From positions 248,001 to 312,000 of the forward strand of contig NZ_CP128988.1 of the NCBI RefSeq assembly GCF_030406045.1: 64,000 nt of DNA, read 5' to 3'. Under the pieces are notes generated by a model. The model worked only from the letters and a program-made list of their open reading frames with translations. It made no database searches and was not told the DNA's origin. The position numbers and the translations under genes were made by a program. The stretch comes from Thiohalobacter sp. IOR34. GTDB taxonomy: Bacteria; Pseudomonadota; Gammaproteobacteria; Thiohalobacterales; Thiohalobacteraceae. Shown in pieces: positions 59,542 through 64,000 of the stretch (within the stretch, counting starts at the first letter, position 1; each line of letters opens with the position of its first letter).

Positions 59542-60084
59542 ATGAGTGCTGAGACGACGGACCCCCTGGCCCTGCTACGCGATCTGGAACGCCGCTGCCG
59601 CAGCCATGCGCGGCCCCTGCCCAGCCAAGTGGAGATCAGGGAGGACTGGCTGGGCATCGGTTTCCGGGTCGGTGACAGCCGGCTGGTTGCGCCACTGGAC
59701 GAGGTGGCCGAGATTCTTACCTACCCGGGTTTTTCCAAGGTGCCCGGCTCCAAGGAGTGGGTCAGGGGCATCGCCAACGTGCGCGGCAATCTGTTGCCGA
59801 TCATGGATCTGAACGGCTATCTGCACGGGCGTCCGGCCTTGCCGGGGCGCAAGACGCGGGTGCTGGTCATCAACCACCGGGGCGTGTTCTCGGGGCTGGT
59901 CGTCGACGAGGTGCTCGGACTCAAGCATTTCCTCCCCGAGCAGCGGATCGACGAGGTGGAGGGGGTCGACGACACCCTGCAGCCCTACCTGAGCCATGGT
60001 TTCCACAACGAATCCGGGCTGTGGGGGGTGTTCAGCATGCGCCGCTTGGCAGAGACACCACAATTCTTGCAGGCCGCGGTCTGA
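59542..60084 (+). CDS. pilI: CheW-like adaptor PilI
   Basis: Links the PilJ receptor to the ChpA kinase. 180 residues, one CheW domain (VAPLDEVAEILTYPGFSKVPGSKEWVRGIANVRGNLLPIMDL). The ATG at 59542 is preferred to 59536 because of spacing from GGAGG. Confidence 0.94.
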   Translation: MSAETTDPLALLRDLERRCRSHARPLPSQVEIREDWLGIGFRVGDSRLVAPLDEVAEILTYPGFSKVPGSKEWVRGIANVRGNLLPIMDLNGYLHGRPALPGRKTRVLVINHRGVFSGLVVDEVLGLKHFLPEQRIDEVEGVDDTLQPYLSHGFHNESGLWGVFSMRRLAETPQFLQAAV

Positions 60085-60162
60085 TGGCCGGGGCCTTCGC
60101 GGTATGAAACAACAAGGATTCTTACACCATTTTCAGGATGTGACTGGGGCAGGAGATAGACG

Positions 60163-62205
60163 ATGAGCGCAGCACAAAATACTTCAGCAAAGCGTGGTGC
60201 CGGCAAACGGCAGCTGTATCTGATTCTTGGTCTGCTGGCCTCGCTGATAGCGATGGCGGGCATCTTTGTCTATGTCGGTCAGCAGGCCGAATACGACAAG
60301 GAATACATCAGCTACGCCAGTGAGCAGCAGGTGCTGTCACAGCGGATCGCCAAGTACGCACTGGAGGCCTCCTCCGGCCACGAGGCGGCCTTCGACAATC
60401 TGTTCAAGTCGCGCAATCGCTTCACGCAGACGCTGGACTACCTGCAGAACGGCAATCCCGAGACCGGTCTGCCGCCGACCGGCGAGGACAGTCCCGCCTT
60501 CGAGAAGCTGATGGCCCTGAGCAGCAAGTGGGATGCGTTCCGGGGTTCCGTCGACACGGTGCTGGAGGGCAAGGAGCTGGTGCTGTTCCTGAGCGAGGCA
60601 GTGTCGGCGATCAACGAACAGATGCCGATGCTGCTGGAGAACTCGGAGGCCATCGTCAACATCATGGTCGAGAAGCGCATGCCTTTGGACCAGGTGAGCA
60701 AGGCCAGCCGCCAGCTGATGCTGGCCCAGCGTATCGTCAACAACGTCAACCAGGTACTGGCGGGTGAAGGTGGCGAGGCAGCCACCGAGCAGTTCGCGGC
60801 CGACGTCGAGGAGTACGGCACGGTGCTCGACGGCATGGTCCGCGGCAACAAGGTGATCAAGAAGATCAACGACAAGGAAGTGCAGGCCAAGCTGTTCGAA
60901 GCCTCCATGCAGTTCAAGATCGTGGCCGACTATGTGGGTGAGCTGCTCGACAACGCCGAGGATCTGTTGGCCGTGCAGGAGGCTGCACGCCAGGCCGCCG
61001 AGCAGTCCGACGAGGTGTTCGCCGCCAGCGTCGCCCTGCAGAACGCCTATGCCATCGCCTCCATGCAGCGTGCGCTCACCGAGCAGCATGCCTACATGTT
61101 CGGCGCTGTGGCCCTGGTCTTCCTGCTCTGGCTGGGTTGGTCGCTGAAGCGTGACGCCGATCACCGCAGTCAGGTCGCCGAGGAGGCGAACCGCAAGAAC
61201 CAGGAGGCCATCCTGCGGCTGCTCGACGAGATGGGCAATCTGGCCGATGGCGACCTGACCCAGTATGCAACGGTGACCGAGGACTTCACCGGTGCCATCG
61301 CGGACTCCATCAACTTCACCATCGACGCCCTGCGTGACGTGGTGACCACCATCAACAGCACCTCGGAGCAGGTCTCCTCCGCTGCGGAGAAGACCAAGGC
61401 GACGGCGGTCAACCTGGCCGAGGCCAGTGAGCACCAGGCACAGGAGATCACCTCCGCGGTAACCGCCATCAACGAGATGGCAGTCTCCATCGGCGAGGTG
61501 TCGAAGAACGCCAAGGAGTCTGCCGCGGTGGCGCAGAAGTCGGTGGAGATCGCCAATCAGGGTGGTGAGACGGTGCGTCGCACCATCGAGGGCATGGATA
61601 CCATCCGCGAGCAGATCCAGGAGACCTCGAAGCGGATCAAGCGGCTCGGCGAGAGTTCCCAGGAGATCGGCGACATCGTGGAGCTGATCAACGACATCGC
61701 CGAGCAGACCAACATCCTGGCCCTGAACGCCGCCATCCAGGCGGCCATGGCCGGCGAGGCCGGGCGTGGTTTCGCGGTGGTCGCCGACGAGGTGCAGCGT
61801 CTCGCAGAGCGGTCCTCGAACGCCACCAAGCAGATCGAGGCGCTGGTCAAGGCGATCCAGACCGATACCAACGAGGCGGTCATCTCCATGGAACAGAGCA
61901 CCGCCGGCGTGGTCAACGGGGCACGGCTGGCCGAGGACGCCGGCGAGGCACTGGAGGACATCGTCAGCGTCTCCACCGACCTGGCAGAGCTGATCGAGAA
62001 CATCTCCAATTCCGCCGCCCAGCAGTCGAAGGCCGCGGACAACATCACCTCGACCATGACTGTCATCCAGGAGATCACCACCCAGACCAATGCTGCGACC
62101 AACGAGACGGCGACCTCCATCGGCGAGCTGACCGAGCTGTCGAGCGAGCTGCGTCGCACGGTGGCCGGCTTCAAGCTGCCCGAGGCCGAGGCGGGGGCGG
62201 AATAA
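60163..62205 (+). CDS. pilJ: Methyl-accepting chemoreceptor PilJ
   Basis: Membrane receptor of the Pil-Chp system, 680 residues. Membrane segments at about 21-43 and 305-325 bound a periplasmic helical domain with repeated PilJ-type halves. A HAMP domain follows, then a long signalling coiled coil whose tip reads [38 protein letters not shown]. The N-terminal PilJ domain ([20 protein letters not shown]) is characteristic. Confidence 0.96.
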   Translation: MSAAQNTSAKRGAGKRQLYLILGLLASLIAMAGIFVYVGQQAEYDKEYISYASEQQVLSQRIAKYALEASSGHEAAFDNLFKSRNRFTQTLDYLQNGNPETGLPPTGEDSPAFEKLMALSSKWDAFRGSVDTVLEGKELVLFLSEAVSAINEQMPMLLENSEAIVNIMVEKRMPLDQVSKASRQLMLAQRIVNNVNQVLAGEGGEAATEQFAADVEEYGTVLDGMVRGNKVIKKINDKEVQAKLFEASMQFKIVADYVGELLDNAEDLLAVQEAARQAAEQSDEVFAASVALQNAYAIASMQRALTEQHAYMFGAVALVFLLWLGWSLKRDADHRSQVAEEANRKNQEAILRLLDEMGNLADGDLTQYATVTEDFTGAIADSINFTIDALRDVVTTINSTSEQVSSAAEKTKATAVNLAEASEHQAQEITSAVTAINEMAVSIGEVSKNAKESAAVAQKSVEIANQGGETVRRTIEGMDTIREQIQETSKRIKRLGESSQEIGDIVELINDIAEQTNILALNAAIQAAMAGEAGRGFAVVADEVQRLAERSSNATKQIEALVKAIQTDTNEAVISMEQSTAGVVNGARLAEDAGEALEDIVSVSTDLAELIENISNSAAQQSKAADNITSTMTVIQEITTQTNAATNETATSIGELTELSSELRRTVAGFKLPEAEAGAE

Positions 62206-62227
62206 GGGACAGGACGGACTGCAGCCG

Positions 62228-63118
62228 ATGACGCAAGCGGCCCAGAAGCTGGCGCAGCCCAGGCCCTGGGTGTCGCTGCCGGAACTCGATGAGGGACAGT
62301 TCCTGCAGTGGCGCCAGCTGCTGGCCACGCGTGGCGGGATCCACATCCCGGCCGAGCGACGGGACTTCCTGGCCAGCGGGCTGCGGGAACGGATGCGGGC
62401 CACCGGTTGTGGTGGCTACCAGGCCTACTTCGACTATCTGCAGGAGGGGCGCCGGCTGGCGGAATGGTCGCTGCTGGTGGACAGGATCACCGTTCACGAG
62501 ACCCGCTTCTTCCGCCATCCACCCTCCTTTCGACTGCTGCGCGATCGGTTGTTGCCGGACTTTCTGGCCGCGGAGCCGGACCATGGTTTCCATGCCTGGA
62601 GCATCGGCTGTGCCACGGGTGAGGAGGCCTATTCCCTCGCCATGTTGCTGGACGAGGCCCTGGCGGAGCGCGACGCGGGGTATGGCGTCACCGCCACGGA
62701 TCTCAGCCAGCCGGCCCTGCGCCGGGCACGCGAGGCCCGCTACCCGGTGCGCCGCCTGGAGGATATCGAACCCGGCCTGCGCGACAGCTACTGCGTGGCT
62801 GAGGCGGACGGCGGTTTCCGGATCTGCGCGACCCTGCGCCGGCGGGTCTGCTTCGCTCGGCAGAACATCGTCGAGCTCGACGACTTTCCGCTGGAGCGGC
62901 TGGACCTGATCTTCTGCCAGAACATGCTGATCTATTTCCCGCGCGAGACGCGATGTTCGCTGCTCGACCGGCTGGTGGGGCGGCTGCGGCCGGGCGGGGT
63001 GATGGTCCTGGGGCCGGCCGATGTGCCGGCCTGGGCACACCCGGAAATGGAAAGAATACGATTTGCCGGCACCCTGGCGTATCGACGCCGCGGGGCGGCC
63101 ACTGACGGAAAGGGATGA
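62228..63118 (+). CDS. pilK: Chemotaxis protein methyltransferase PilK (CheR family)
   Basis: SAM-dependent glutamate methyltransferase for the receptor, 296 residues. VDRITVHETRFFRHPPSF, SIGCATGEEAYSLAMLL (SAM loop), VTATDLSQPALRRARE and LIFCQNMLIYFPRETR are CheR motifs. It ends 2 bases before chpA. Confidence 0.95.
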   Translation: MTQAAQKLAQPRPWVSLPELDEGQFLQWRQLLATRGGIHIPAERRDFLASGLRERMRATGCGGYQAYFDYLQEGRRLAEWSLLVDRITVHETRFFRHPPSFRLLRDRLLPDFLAAEPDHGFHAWSIGCATGEEAYSLAMLLDEALAERDAGYGVTATDLSQPALRRAREARYPVRRLEDIEPGLRDSYCVAEADGGFRICATLRRRVCFARQNIVELDDFPLERLDLIFCQNMLIYFPRETRCSLLDRLVGRLRPGGVMVLGPADVPAWAHPEMERIRFAGTLAYRRRGAATDGKG

Positions 63119-63120
63119 AG

Positions 63121-64000
63121 ATGAGCGGAGCCATCGACCACAATACCCTCAGGTGGGTCAAGCAGGAGCTGGACGAGACCCTGAAACAGGCACGCCAGGC
63201 GCTCGAGGCGCACGTCGAGACTCCAGAGGACGAGGCGCAGCTGCGCTTCTGTGCCGTCCATCTGCATCAGGTCTACGGCACCCTGCAGATGGTCGAGCTG
63301 TACGGCGCCGGGATGCTCGCCGAGGAACTGGAGCAGGTGGTCCTGGCCCTCGACGACGGCCGCATTCCCCAGCAGCAGGAGGCCCTGGAACTGCTGATGC
63401 GCGGCATCCTGCAGCTGCCGGACTATCTCGACCGGATCGCTGCGGGGCACGCCGACATCCCCCTGGTGTTGCTGCCGCTGATGAACGACCTGCGGGCCAT
63501 CCGCGGCGAGAAGCTGCTCTCGGAGAATGCCCTGTTCTCGCCCGATCTGCAGCGGCCGCTGCCTGCGGAGATCACCGCCGAGACGGCGGAGGAGCCGCTG
63601 GCCGAGCGCTGCCGGCGCCTGCGCCATCCCTATCAGCTGGCCCTGCTCGGCTGGTTCCGGGACAAGGCGCCGGAGGCGAACCTGAAGCGGATGGGCGAGC
63701 TGCTGGCCGAACTGCGTGCCGCGGCCGTGGAACCGGCGGCGCGGACCCTGTTCTGGGTCGCCGGCGGGGTGACCGAGGCCCTGGCCGGCGGGCGGCTGGA
63801 GACCAGCATGTCGGTGCGCCTGCTGCTTGGCCAGGTCGAACGCCAGGTCAAGCGGCTGATCGACGAGGGCGAGCCGGCCTTCGCCGCCGAGCCGCCACAG
63901 GAACTGATCAAGAACCTGCTTTTCTACGTGGCCCGTTCCGAGCCGGGCAGCACCCTGGTGGACAGCGTTCGCCAGACCTATGGGCTGGCCAGCCTGCTGC
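63121..64000 (+). CDS. chpA: ChpA chemosensory hybrid histidine kinase, N-terminal part
   Basis: Open frame from the ATG at 63121 to the window end, so only about 293 residues are visible. The start SGAIDHNTLRWVKQELDETLKQARQALE and the helical segment RFCAVHLHQVYGTLQMVELYGAGMLAEELEQV match the N-terminal part of ChpA, which carries many Hpt-like domains. The kinase, CheW and receiver domains lie outside the window. Its position after pilK supports the call. Confidence 0.9.
   Translation, partial: MSGAIDHNTLRWVKQELDETLKQARQALEAHVETPEDEAQLRFCAVHLHQVYGTLQMVELYGAGMLAEELEQVVLALDDGRIPQQQEALELLMRGILQLPDYLDRIAAGHADIPLVLLPLMNDLRAIRGEKLLSENALFSPDLQRPLPAEITAETAEEPLAERCRRLRHPYQLALLGWFRDKAPEANLKRMGELLAELRAAAVEPAARTLFWVAGGVTEALAGGRLETSMSVRLLLGQVERQVKRLIDEGEPAFAAEPPQELIKNLLFYVARSEPGSTLVDSVRQTYGLASLL

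Overview
The window is one contiguous, densely packed, high-GC stretch of a gammaproteobacterial chromosome. It holds 62 protein genes, one of them cut by the right edge, and no rRNA, tRNA, CRISPR array or transposase gene that I can see. Gene order closely follows Pseudomonas and other gammaproteobacteria: ftsYEX near rpoH; pilTU beside yggS-proC-yggT-yggU; gshB-tonB-yqgE-ruvX-pyrR-pyrB-pyrC' divergent from pilGHIJK-chpA; coaBC-dut-algC-argB; rpmB-rpmG-radC. Three features point to a Chromatiales-like, possibly sulfur-oxidising relative rather than Pseudomonas itself: a SoxB-like secreted metallophosphoesterase, a VPLPA-CTERM (exosortase) protein, and a GshA of the Acidithiobacillus ferrooxidans type. 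That placement is inference.

Layout. 1-5.9 kb: PhnD-like binding protein, NarX-type kinase, NarL-type regulator and SoxB-like enzyme, a possible anion-sensing module. 6-11.5 kb: ftsY-ftsE-ftsX and rpoH, separated by a diguanylate cyclase response regulator. 11.8-18.8 kb: two M16 peptidase-family proteins, a VPLPA-CTERM protein, rsmD, coaD, yfhL and ggt. 19-25.5 kb: mutM, a dihydrolipoamide dehydrogenase homologue and a GldA/GldG-type ABC operon. 25.5-30.2 kb: globin-coupled diguanylate cyclase, orphan hydantoinase A, EAL/HDOD protein. 30.3-37 kb: rpmG, rpmB, radC, coaBC, dut, long algC, argB. 37-43.5 kb: DUF4124, TSUP permease, pyrE, exonuclease III, SafE-type membrane protein, DUF4426, dynamin-like GTPase. 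44-49 kb: yggU-yggT-proC-yggS and pilT-pilU. 49-58.4 kb: pyrimidine/tonB/apbE/glutathione operon. 58.6-64 kb: twitching chemosensory operon.

The most distinctive non-coding content is a family of modular inverted-repeat elements in at least seven intergenic sites. Their outer arms read AGCCCGGATATTGCACCAAG. Six contain an inverted pair of REP sequences (a REPIN, core GTAGGAGCGGCCTCCAGGCC). Two near-identical 165-bp hairpin elements abut members of this family at CTAG junctions. The elements sit just behind stop codons, and in four cases (ftsX, ggt, the DUF4124 gene, yggU) the stop codon lies in or at the edge of the repeat. A different 267-bp element with 32-bp terminal inverted repeats occupies the ftsY/M16 divergent promoter region. 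Other regulatory observations are a CIRCE-like operator (16 of 18 bases) over the rpoH promoter and a 32-bp spaced motif shared upstream of argB and pilU.
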